In this document: one piece after another, positions 1 to 5,244 of the stretch | Layout: each line of letters begins with the position of its first letter | Position numbering within the stretch: the first letter of the stretch is position 1 | NCBI GenBank assembly: GCA_030628245.1 | Contig: DAOVRI010000129.1 | Coordinates: 1-5,244, forward strand | Source: Dehalococcoidales bacterium | Lineage (GTDB): Bacteria > Chloroflexota > Dehalococcoidia > Dehalococcoidales > RBG-16-60-22 | Direction of reading: 5' to 3' | DNA length: 5,244 nucleotides | Translations under genes and position numbers: made by a program | The notes under the pieces: model-generated | The model's input: only the letters and a program-made list of their open reading frames with translations | What the model was told of the DNA's origin: nothing | Database searches by the model: none

Positions 1-931
1 AGCCCTTCTGCAGGTCTTCCGGCATCTCGAATGTTCTAAGGCCTATTACCGCTTCCCTGAACAATCCGCCGGGGCCGTAGAAATCGGTTCCCCAGACAAT
101 ACGTTCCGGACCGGCAAATTGAATCGCCTCACCGATGATTTCAGCTAACCGTCGGGGCGCCTTATTATACCAGGGCATGATTAAGCTTAGGCTAATGTAA
201 ACCTTGGGATGAGATAAAGCTACCATGTTCAGGTCATGGCAATGAGGCCAGCCGGCATGGAACGCAACGATTTTTAGGTCGTAGAAGTCATTCACGACGT
301 CATCCAGCAGGACTGGCAGACAGTATTTAGCCTTGCCCGGTGGACACCAGCTCCAGCCGGTGTGGATAGTAACAATGACTCCCAGTTCGTCGCATCTCTT
401 GTAGAAAGGCCATATCCTCTCGTCGTTGATGTAGGTATCTTCCGGAGGATAGAACTTGAATATCTTGCAGTTTCTTTCCTGCGCCAGGTAGTCCAGCTCC
501 CAGAGGACTTCTTTCATGCCCCTCTTGATAAACGGTCCCAGGTTAGGCTGAACGATAAATCTATCCGGGTACTTTTCGGCGGCGGCCAACAGATAGCCGT
601 TGGTGGACCATTTGGTGGAATAACCGGTAGTTTCCATCATGGACTCGGGCAGAACGCAGGCCATATCTACACCATAGCGGTCTAGGTAAACTATTAGCTG
701 TTCATCTTCTGTCATATCTGACTTGGGAGGTTTGGTCTCGATTTTATCTTTCCAGTTTTTGGTGGCATGGTAGGGAACAGCGCCGAAAGCACGGGCAGTC
801 TCCGCGGTACCGTACACCCATTGTTTATAGGCAGGGAAATAATCGAAGTATTTTTTCTGGTCGCCGCTAAGATGGCATTCGACGTCTATCTTGAAATAGT
901 CGTCTTTGGTGAATTCGGGATATTTTGCCAT
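1..931 (-). CDS. Amidohydrolase-2 family metal-dependent hydrolase or decarboxylase (3' end cut by window)
   Basis: The reading frame opens at an ATG (929-931) and stays open to the left edge, giving 310 residues with no stop. Family members usually run about 280-380 residues, so only a C-terminal piece is missing. It reads as a TIM-barrel amidohydrolase (Amidohydro_2 family, which includes ACMSD and gamma-resorcylate decarboxylase). Visible landmarks are IDVECHL at residues 15-21, FKFYPP at 159-163, a strand ending in IHTG with His190, FHAGWPH with His225, and WGTDF with Asp283. The first metal motif is Glu18-x-His20 rather than His-x-His. In the family, an E-x-H motif with later His and Asp ligands is known from non-oxidative aromatic decarboxylases, so decarboxylation is as plausible as hydrolysis. 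No signal peptide is seen, so it is probably cytoplasmic. It lies 12 bp downstream of the crotonase gene and is very likely co-transcribed and translationally coupled with it. The family call is secure; the substrate is unknown. Confidence 0.9.
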   Translation of the reverse strand, partial: MAKYPEFTKDDYFKIDVECHLSGDQKKYFDYFPAYKQWVYGTAETARAFGAVPYHATKNWKDKIETKPPKSDMTEDEQLIVYLDRYGVDMACVLPESMMETTGYSTKWSTNGYLLAAAEKYPDRFIVQPNLGPFIKRGMKEVLWELDYLAQERNCKIFKFYPPEDTYINDERIWPFYKRCDELGVIVTIHTGWSWCPPGKAKYCLPVLLDDVVNDFYDLKIVAFHAGWPHCHDLNMVALSHPKVYISLSLIMPWYNKAPRRLAEIIGEAIQFAGPERIVWGTDFYGPGGLFREAVIGLRTFEMPEDLQKG

Positions 932-939
932 GATTAATA

Positions 940-945
940 CTCCTT
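940..945 (-). promoter_or_regulatory. Shine-Dalgarno of the amidohydrolase gene, overlapping the crotonase stop codon
   Basis: On the minus strand the sequence reads TAAGGAG followed by TATTAATC and ATG. The AAGGAG is a strong ribosome binding site 8 nt before the ATG at 929-931. Its first two bases are the last two bases of the crotonase TAA stop (944-946). This supports the chosen start and implies that ribosomes ending on the crotonase help initiation on the amidohydrolase. Confidence 0.85.
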
Positions 946-1861
946 ACTTTTTCTCAGGACGGTAGCTCTTGAAGTATTTGGTCTTGTTAAGGCGCTCTTC
1001 ATATTTCTCGTGCATCTTGTGGAAAGCCTCTCTCTCACCCATGCCTTCGCGGTCGCGGATGAACATGAGTTCTCTCTCGTCGGGCTCGTAATGAAGGTTG
1101 GTGCTGAAAGAGTGATAAAGAATGACCTCTTTGAGGTTAGTCAGGCCCAGCCGGTCAAGCATGTGGCGGCGGGCGAACTTGCCCATGACCACGCAGTCGC
1201 GCGGCAGCAGCGAGATAGCGGCAGCCAGGTTGTGCACCTCGGACTCAAGGTCTTCTTCGGGGACGGCCTTGGTGACGTAGCCGGCTTCCTCGGCCTCTTT
1301 GCCGCCGATGGTTCGACCGGTGAGGAGGATTTCTTCTACCTTCTTGGTGTGGCCCATGACCAGCTCGAGGGGCAGGGTGGGCAGACCGCCGAACGCGAGC
1401 CTCTGGCCCATCTGGGAAAATTTAGCATTATCGGCGCAGATGACGATGTCGGCAGCCTTGGTAATGTAAAGCCCGGCTTCGATGGCCCAGCCATGGACCT
1501 GTACCATGACGACCTTGTTGCAGTCCAGAATGGCCTGCGTGAAGCCGTAAAGCTGGTCCTGGTCGGTCTGGAGCCGGATTCTCTGGCTGGGTTTGACACC
1601 CTTGGCGCCGCCGTAGACACGGTAGACCATGGAGAGGTCGAATCCGGCGCAGAAGTTCCTGCCGGCACCCCTGAAGATGACCACGTTGCAGTCATCATCG
1701 TGGTTGATTTCCCACATAGCCTTCTTGATATCGCCGGTCATGTACTCTTCGCCGATGCTGATGGCGTTGTTCTTATCCGGCCGGTTCAGGGTGAGGTAGG
1801 TAATTTTAGGTTCTTCCTTGTCCTTCTCCATGAGAAGTGATGCGAATTTTGGGTAAGCCAT
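944..1861 (-). CDS. Crotonase-fold protein (enoyl-CoA hydratase/isomerase family) lacking the usual catalytic glutamates
   Basis: Complete gene of 305 residues, slightly longer than the usual 255-290 for this family. The ATG at 1859-1861 follows GGAGGG with 9 nt spacing. Crotonase signatures in order are NRPDKNNAI (26-34), the first oxyanion-hole motif NFCAGFDL (69-76), the second oxyanion segment VHGWAIEAG (122-130), ADIVICADNAKFSQ (137-150) and GLPTLPLELVMG (159-170). Family members act on acyl-CoA thioesters in the cytoplasm (hydration, isomerisation, hydrolysis, dehalogenation, C-C bond cleavage). Aligned by eye to rat mitochondrial hydratase, the two catalytic glutamates fall on Tyr132 and Gly152, and the usual GGG is Glu128-Ala-Gly, so ordinary enoyl-CoA hydration is doubtful. 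The C-terminal extension after about residue 255 is rich in charged residues and looks helical (DERELMFIRDREGMGEREAF). It is the first gene of an operon with the amidohydrolase. Fold call secure, reaction unknown. Confidence 0.93.
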   Translation of the reverse strand: MAYPKFASLLMEKDKEEPKITYLTLNRPDKNNAISIGEEYMTGDIKKAMWEINHDDDCNVVIFRGAGRNFCAGFDLSMVYRVYGGAKGVKPSQRIRLQTDQDQLYGFTQAILDCNKVVMVQVHGWAIEAGLYITKAADIVICADNAKFSQMGQRLAFGGLPTLPLELVMGHTKKVEEILLTGRTIGGKEAEEAGYVTKAVPEEDLESEVHNLAAAISLLPRDCVVMGKFARRHMLDRLGLTNLKEVILYHSFSTNLHYEPDERELMFIRDREGMGEREAFHKMHEKYEERLNKTKYFKSYRPEKK

Positions 1862-1870
1862 ACTATTTTT

Positions 1871-1876
1871 CCCTCC
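1871..1876 (-). promoter_or_regulatory. Shine-Dalgarno of the crotonase gene
   Basis: GGAGGG on the minus strand lies 9 nt before the ATG at 1859-1861, within an A/T-rich leader. It fixes the start codon. The other in-frame ATG nearby (codon 11) has no comparable site. Confidence 0.8.
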
Positions 1877-1901
1877 GGTTTTATTTATTATTCAAAAATC
1901 A

Positions 1902-1956
1902 TTTATAGTCAGTATCTAAACTTGCTAATCCTTGCCTGTTAATGGATTAGAGCAAG
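1902..1956 (-). promoter_or_regulatory. Candidate crotonase-operon promoter with an upstream dyad (possible operator)
   Basis: On the minus strand a -10-like TATAAA lies at 1902-1907, about 40 bp before the start codon. No good -35 hexamer is found at the right distance (GATTAG at 1925-1930). That -35 position instead falls inside an imperfect inverted repeat: CTTGCTAATCC (1921-1931) pairs with GGATTAGAGCAAG (1944-1956) with a 2-nt bulge and a 12-nt spacer. A weak promoter whose -35 region lies in a dyad is the layout expected for a regulated promoter, but no regulator is encoded in the window. The dyad could equally be a plain hairpin. Confidence 0.3.
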
Positions 1957-1969
1957 AGAACAAGAGTGC

Positions 1970-1985
1970 GTGGCTCTAAAGCCAC
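1970..1985. repeat. Perfect 6-bp hairpin with tetraloop
   Basis: GTGGCT and AGCCAC flank the 4-nt loop CTAA. No T-tract follows on either strand, so it is not a standard intrinsic terminator. It would lie in the leader of any transcript starting further upstream of the crotonase. A stem this short could be chance. Confidence 0.4.
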
Positions 1986-2138
1986 CATGATATATCAACT
2001 GCTGTCGAAACCATAAATGGGCTGAGGTAGCGTTATTAGCCCTGGAAGGAGTGAAAATGCTTTTCTTCGTCCTTTGAGCAATCCCATATCACCAGTTCAG
2101 CTTCAATATTCTAAGTAGTCCGGTCGCCTTTCTAGTGG

Positions 2139-2217
2139 AAGGGGACTGATAATACGCAAACGAACAGGCAGAGTTCTTAAGTAACCGAGAAGTCACCGTT
2201 ATAAATCATGTCCCCTT
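2139..2217. repeat. 79-bp segment bounded by imperfect inverted arms (possible MITE/REP-like remnant)
   Basis: The left arm AAGGGGAC+TGAT (2139-2150) is the reverse complement of ATCA+(T)+GTCCCCTT (2205-2217): 12 pairs with one bulged base, the outer 8 bp being perfect. The enclosed sequence shows only weak further symmetry. No target-site duplication is obvious next to the arms. Arms of this kind are seen in REP/MITE-type elements and as ends of decayed insertion sequences. Copies elsewhere in the genome would be needed to confirm this. Confidence 0.35.
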
Positions 2218-2230
2218 TGCTTGCTTGCCA

Positions 2231-2255
2231 CGATTATCCTGTTTACAGGAAATCG
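2231..2255. repeat. 25-nt inverted repeat/hairpin with 11 paired positions
   Basis: CGATT (2231-2235) pairs with AATCG (2251-2255), and TCCTGT (2237-2242) pairs with ACAGGA (2245-2250). There is a single bulged A at 2236 and a 2-nt centre TT. Neither strand carries a T-run after it, so it does not look like an intrinsic terminator. It could be an operator for a dimeric regulator or an RNA hairpin. It sits just downstream of the promoter-like hexamers at 2265-2294 on the minus strand. Confidence 0.5.
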
Positions 2256-2264
2256 CGCCGCAAT

Positions 2265-2294
2265 AGTTTAACTTAATTTGAGACTTGATGTCAA
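2265..2294 (-). promoter_or_regulatory. Weak candidate sigma-70-type promoter facing the crotonase operon
   Basis: On the minus strand a perfect TTGACA (2289-2294) is followed after 18 bp by TAAACT (2265-2270), which keeps the three most important -10 positions (T, A and final T). Transcription would start near 2258, directly before the 25-nt hairpin, and leave a leader of about 400 nt before the crotonase. Such hexamer pairs occur by chance in A/T-rich DNA, so this is tentative. Confidence 0.25.
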
Positions 2295-2337
2295 ACGAGA
2301 ACGCTCTTTAAGGTTAAACCGGGGGGCATTTCTGATT

Positions 2338-2364
2338 TTTACGGAATGCGTAAACTCTTAAGAG
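2338..2364. repeat. Small palindromes directly after the surface-protein stop codon
   Basis: A perfect 10-bp palindrome CTCTTAAGAG (2355-2364) begins 3 bp beyond the stop. It is followed in the gene's direction by a 6-bp stem TTTACG/CGTAAA with a 5-nt loop (2338-2354). The next minus-strand bases are AATCAG rather than a run of T. It may play a part in 3'-end stability or factor-dependent termination but does not meet the criteria for an intrinsic terminator. Confidence 0.3.
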
Positions 2365-2367
2365 GTG

Positions 2368-5244
2368 TTATCCGGCGGCCTTACCGGGATTTTCCGTTTT
2401 ACTTTTAACCTGGTGGTGGATACGCAGGAACTGGTAGGCAATCGCCCTATCGACGGGGTCCCCCAGGGCCTTATCCTCTTCTTTTTCGAATCTGAATTTC
2501 GAGAGTTTGGCAATATGTGCATAGAGGTTATCGGGGGCGACTACTTGAGCCAGTGCATCGTACTGTGCCCGGGTGAATTCCTTTTTCACGATGGTATCGG
2601 CCTCCGGTTTCCCGGGGGCTGCCAGGTAGCATTTCAGGAGTGCCAGGGCATTCTCCAGTCTGGACTTGAAGGATTTTTTCAGGTAGCGGTTGGTCTCTTC
2701 CCTCGAGCCGTAATGCGACCATATATGCAGGAACTGGGCGGCATCTTCGGGGTACGCCAGATAGAGTGGTCTTTCTCTGGCTATGGCCTTGATTCCGGAG
2801 GCAAGCTTTCCCCCGAGAGTTTTCTCTTCCTCGGCGGATAACAGGCGCTGGCCACCATCTTTTTCTGCGGATGTCGTCATATAGAGGAAGCTCCTGACGG
2901 CGAAAGAGATAGTATCACTTTCTGGGGCTTCACCTGTGGTGGTTGCGCGAGTTGGAAGCGGTATGACATCTTTAGTGCGGGCTGCCACGTCTTCCCATAG
3001 CTTGCCCAGCCGGTTTCCGATTTTTCTGGCTCTCCGGGAGGGGCCTTTAAAAGGTCCGGTCAGAACAGCAGGGGCGGGGAGGAATCTGGTCAAAAGCGGT
3101 AAGAATATCAGGAAAATTACGACCAGCAACAGGGCGGACACAATGTAAATTGCGGTGTGGAGATAGTCCGGGACAATGGGTAGCGGAGGTTTGAGGGGGG
3201 GTGCCCGGTTAATGATGGTTTCCGGGGGCTGCTCCGGTAATTCGACTACCGGGGGTGTTTGCTGCTTGACGGTCACTACGGGTACAGGCTCGACCGGTTC
3301 CTTTTCAACGGTGAAGTTGGCCAGTATCGACCAATTAGACTCGATAGGTTTTATAGCCCTGACTTGCCAGAAGTAGGTGCCGCCGTAGTCCAGCTCCTGG
3401 GTCATGGTAAAGCCGGTGGTAGTAATTCTAACGTCGATTATGGGTGAAGTCATTGAAAGATTGTCACTTAACACGAACTGGTATTCGGTAGCACTGGCTA
3501 CAGGGTCCCAGGAAAACGAAGGCTGTCGGCTTATGTTGGCGCCACCGTTGGAGGGTGATAGGATTCCAGGAAGAGCCGCCATCACCGGCTGGATAGAGAA
3601 ATATTTCGAGGCGGAATACCTGGAGTAAATCGGCTTTGTTGTTCGGATTCTCCAGTAATAGGTCACACCGGGCATGAAATTGACACCCGCGTTACCTGGC
3701 TGACCCGGTCCGACAAGTACGAAGGCTACCGGCTCTTCTGTAGCTACGGTTATCGTGGCGACAAGTTTGAAAAAATATGGGTCACGGGCAATTTCCAGCT
3801 CGTATTCGGTGATTTCTGTGGGACGCTGCCAGCTAAAAGGTATGTCATTGGCAATACCGGTGAGGGCATTTACGTGGTTGGTAAAACCTGAAGCGGGTTT
3901 TAGCAGCGTAAGTGATATGTCGATATTGGTAAAGCTGTAGAGCTTATTGGTAGGGTCCGTCTTGACCGCCCACACTTTGTCCGTACTTGCCTTGAGTGCC
4001 TGCGGGGTGGCATTAAGATGCACTGTACCAATAGCGGTGCTGGAACTCCAGCTTATCGATGTGGCTGTGGCTGTCGTTGGTGCTATGCATAACCATAACG
4101 TACTCTGGCCGGCGGTGTACTCCAAGGCGTAGAGTGTATTGCTTTCGATAGCGAGTCCGTAAATGCCACCATTGATGGAATTCCTGAAGATATCTGTCCA
4201 TTCGGTGCTGGTGCCAATCTGCCATTTCTTGATATTCTGCCCCGCGGTATCACTGGCGGCGTAAATAATGTGGTTGGAGGAATAGTACTGGTCGGCTATA
4301 ACCTGAACTTTACCCGCTCCGTCCTCCAGTATCTGGGTTATTGCTGTCCATGATAAATTACTATCGGTAGAATAAGCCACGTAACCGTTTTGAGCGCCCA
4401 CCAGTAATGTACCGGTACTGACGCTGACAATGGTGGCACCGCTGTCGAGTGTTGTGGAAATTCCCGTACTCCAGCTGAGGGAGTAGTTGAGCGTCTTGGC
4501 TACCGAGCCCGTATTATTAAGGGCGTAGACAACAGCTGGACTTTCCACGGCCATGTCCTGGATATTGAGGCTGCAGGTCCGGGTTTGCCATTGTGTGAGG
4601 CCGCCACTACCGTTGTAGTAAATAGTCGTGGTACCTTTTTCCGCCAGGTATACATAATTGGCATTTTCAGGAGCTATACGTACTATATAGTCCGTGGTGC
4701 CCGGCTGACTGTATACCCTCTGCCATACAGTGGCCTTGCGCCAGAGACTGAGGTCGTCGCCGTCATCGGTTACCAGGTAGATTATACCTCCAGATGCAGA
4801 GACAGCCACGTCTCTGGCATTTTCGATGACGGTGTCAATCAGGCTGATGTCATTAAAGGTTAAGCCATTGTCCGTGGAGATAGAGAAGGCGCTTTCGTTG
4901 CCGGAGGTGCCGGCTACAACACTACTGGATAACCAGGCGACCAACACCTTGTTATCACCGCCGGGGTACTTGGTGGTGGCGGCTGTCAGGACGGTCGGTG
5001 ATACCGATAAGGGGTCGGTACAGCGGTAAACGGTATTGCTGTCAAAGCTACCGGCAACCAGATAAGAACCGTTAAAGGCGACGCTGTGTATTTGAATGTC
5101 AGCTTTCAGTTGCGTCTTGATGATGTCCACGAAGCGGTAGATTCCGCTGGTAGCTATAGCCGAGGCATCGCCATCAATGGCCAGACCGATAAATACTGTA
5201 CGGGTATCGTCCTCCGAGGCTACATAGTCCGGAGCTAATGATAA
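2368..5244 (-). CDS. Large membrane-anchored surface protein: beta-propeller, two FN3-like domains, one TM helix, cytoplasmic tail (N-terminus cut by window)
   Basis: The frame ends at TAA (2368-2370) and is open to the right edge, so 958 residues are visible and the true start lies outside. A GTG at 5128-5130 is an internal codon: the 38 codons before it are open and continue the repeat style (LAPDYVASEDD at visible residues 3-13). Residues 1 to about 445 form a beta-strand-rich, Ser/Thr/Gly-rich propeller with Asp-box-like motifs STDNGLTF (123-130) and STDSNLSW (292-299), as in sialidase/BNR-type repeats. Two FN3-like domains follow (about 449-553 and 556-647), recognisable by FSW near their starts and TYYWRIR/TYFWQVR plus KPI near their ends. 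Next come a Pro/Glu/Val-rich stalk (648-692), one hydrophobic helix (about 697-719), a basic stop-transfer patch (733-748) and an alpha-helical tail of about 220 residues. Topology is most likely propeller outside and tail in the cytoplasm. The role could be surface recognition, sensing or cell-envelope architecture; it is not determined. Confidence 0.88.
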   Translation of the reverse strand, partial: LSLAPDYVASEDDTRTVFIGLAIDGDASAIATSGIYRFVDIIKTQLKADIQIHSVAFNGSYLVAGSFDSNTVYRCTDPLSVSPTVLTAATTKYPGGDNKVLVAWLSSSVVAGTSGNESAFSISTDNGLTFNDISLIDTVIENARDVAVSASGGIIYLVTDDGDDLSLWRKATVWQRVYSQPGTTDYIVRIAPENANYVYLAEKGTTTIYYNGSGGLTQWQTRTCSLNIQDMAVESPAVVYALNNTGSVAKTLNYSLSWSTGISTTLDSGATIVSVSTGTLLVGAQNGYVAYSTDSNLSWTAITQILEDGAGKVQVIADQYYSSNHIIYAASDTAGQNIKKWQIGTSTEWTDIFRNSINGGIYGLAIESNTLYALEYTAGQSTLWLCIAPTTATATSISWSSSTAIGTVHLNATPQALKASTDKVWAVKTDPTNKLYSFTNIDISLTLLKPASGFTNHVNALTGIANDIPFSWQRPTEITEYELEIARDPYFFKLVATITVATEEPVAFVLVGPGQPGNAGVNFMPGVTYYWRIRTTKPIYSRYSASKYFSIQPVMAALPGILSPSNGGANISRQPSFSWDPVASATEYQFVLSDNLSMTSPIIDVRITTTGFTMTQELDYGGTYFWQVRAIKPIESNWSILANFTVEKEPVEPVPVVTVKQQTPPVVELPEQPPETIINRAPPLKPPLPIVPDYLHTAIYIVSALLLVVIFLIFLPLLTRFLPAPAVLTGPFKGPSRRARKIGNRLGKLWEDVAARTKDVIPLPTRATTTGEAPESDTISFAVRSFLYMTTSAEKDGGQRLLSAEEEKTLGGKLASGIKAIARERPLYLAYPEDAAQFLHIWSHYGSREETNRYLKKSFKSRLENALALLKCYLAAPGKPEADTIVKKEFTRAQYDALAQVVAPDNLYAHIAKLSKFRFEKEEDKALGDPVDRAIAYQFLRIHHQVKSKTENPGKAAG
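3088..3156 (-). other. Transmembrane segment of the surface protein
   Basis: Visible residues 697-719 are an uninterrupted hydrophobic stretch (AIYIVSALLLVVIFLIFLPL is its core). Before it comes a proline-rich stalk and after it an Arg/Lys-rich patch (SRRARKIGNRLGK). By the positive-inside rule this places the C-terminal tail in the cytoplasm and the propeller and FN3 domains outside. Confidence 0.85.

Larger units (their letters stand above)
1862..2367. other. 506-bp intergenic region without a convincing gene, rich in inverted repeats
   Basis: This region separates the stop of the surface-protein gene (2368) from the start of the crotonase (1861). Both strands are broken by frequent stops in all frames. 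The longest ATG-started minus-strand frame I found is about 30 codons and has no good ribosome binding site. What it does contain is: an A/T-rich crotonase leader; an imperfect dyad at 1921-1956; a small hairpin at 1970-1985; a pair of inverted arms bounding 2139-2217; a 25-nt bulged hairpin at 2231-2255; a promoter-like hexamer pair at 2265-2294; and small palindromes right after the upstream stop. The density of palindromes and the decayed coding look suggest regulatory DNA mixed with a possible old mobile-element remnant. Confidence 0.7.

Noticed and set aside
1010..1840. Long open frame of 276 codons on the plus strand opposite the crotonase
   Set aside because: It lies fully antisense to a gene with unmistakable crotonase motifs, has no family signature and no Shine-Dalgarno of its own, and is explained by codon bias of the real gene.
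2046..2077. Plus-strand AAGGAG followed by a 6-codon frame (MLFFVL), leader-peptide-like
   Set aside because: No plus-strand gene lies downstream for it to control; a chance Shine-Dalgarno/ATG pair is more likely.
1995..2087. 30-codon minus-strand frame (begins MGLLKGRRKAF) in the intergenic region
   Set aside because: There is no good ribosome binding site, it has a short length and no recognisable family. Neighbouring frames of the same DNA look equally protein-like, so it is at most part of a decayed element.
2338..2364. Intrinsic terminator for the surface-protein gene
   Set aside because: The stems are short and A/T-rich and the following minus-strand bases are not a T-run, so the standard criteria are not met.
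2365..2841. Plus-strand open frame of 158 codons opposite the cytoplasmic tail of the surface protein
   Set aside because: It is a shadow of the long minus-strand gene, with no recognisable domain. The opposite frame is open for 958 codons with clear domain structure.
5128..5130. GTG as the start of the surface-protein gene
   Set aside because: The frame stays open for 38 more codons to the window edge with the same protein style. No signal peptide follows the GTG, and the gene must continue outside the window.

Overview
The window holds three protein-coding genes, all on the minus strand, plus one long intergenic region. Two genes are cut by the window edges. Read in transcription order (right to left) they are: (1) the 3' part of a large membrane-anchored protein (2368-5244), with an extracytoplasmic beta-propeller and two fibronectin-III-like domains, a proline-rich stalk, one membrane helix and an unassigned cytoplasmic C-terminal region; (2) a 506-bp intergenic stretch (1862-2367) with no convincing gene but several inverted repeats; (3) a complete crotonase-fold (enoyl-CoA hydratase/isomerase family) gene (944-1861); and (4) an amidohydrolase-2 family gene (1-931) that runs off the left edge.

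The crotonase and amidohydrolase genes are 12 bp apart. The Shine-Dalgarno of the second overlaps the stop codon of the first, so they form a tight, probably translationally coupled operon. Both enzymes show non-textbook active sites. The crotonase appears to lack both glutamates used by classical enoyl-CoA hydratases. The amidohydrolase has Glu-x-His where most relatives have His-x-His, a feature known from non-oxidative aromatic-acid decarboxylases of that superfamily. Together they suggest a small catabolic module acting on a CoA thioester and/or an aromatic or unsaturated carboxylic acid. The substrate cannot be read from the sequence.

The propeller/FN3/membrane protein is separated from the enzyme operon by about 0.5 kb and is probably a different transcription unit. 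Nothing in the sequence ties it to the enzymes.

Organism: the roughly 50% GC content, the Asp-box propeller plus FN3 surface protein with an 'APDY'-like repeat start, and the crotonase/amidohydrolase pair are reminiscent of uncultured anaerobic Chloroflexota (Dehalococcoidia-like). This is an impression from protein style, not a demonstrated placement. There are no rRNA, tRNA, CRISPR, intact IS or phage genes in the window. I see no clear new biological system. The most noteworthy items are the atypical enzyme pair, the architecture and unassigned cytoplasmic part of the surface protein, and the cluster of inverted repeats between them.
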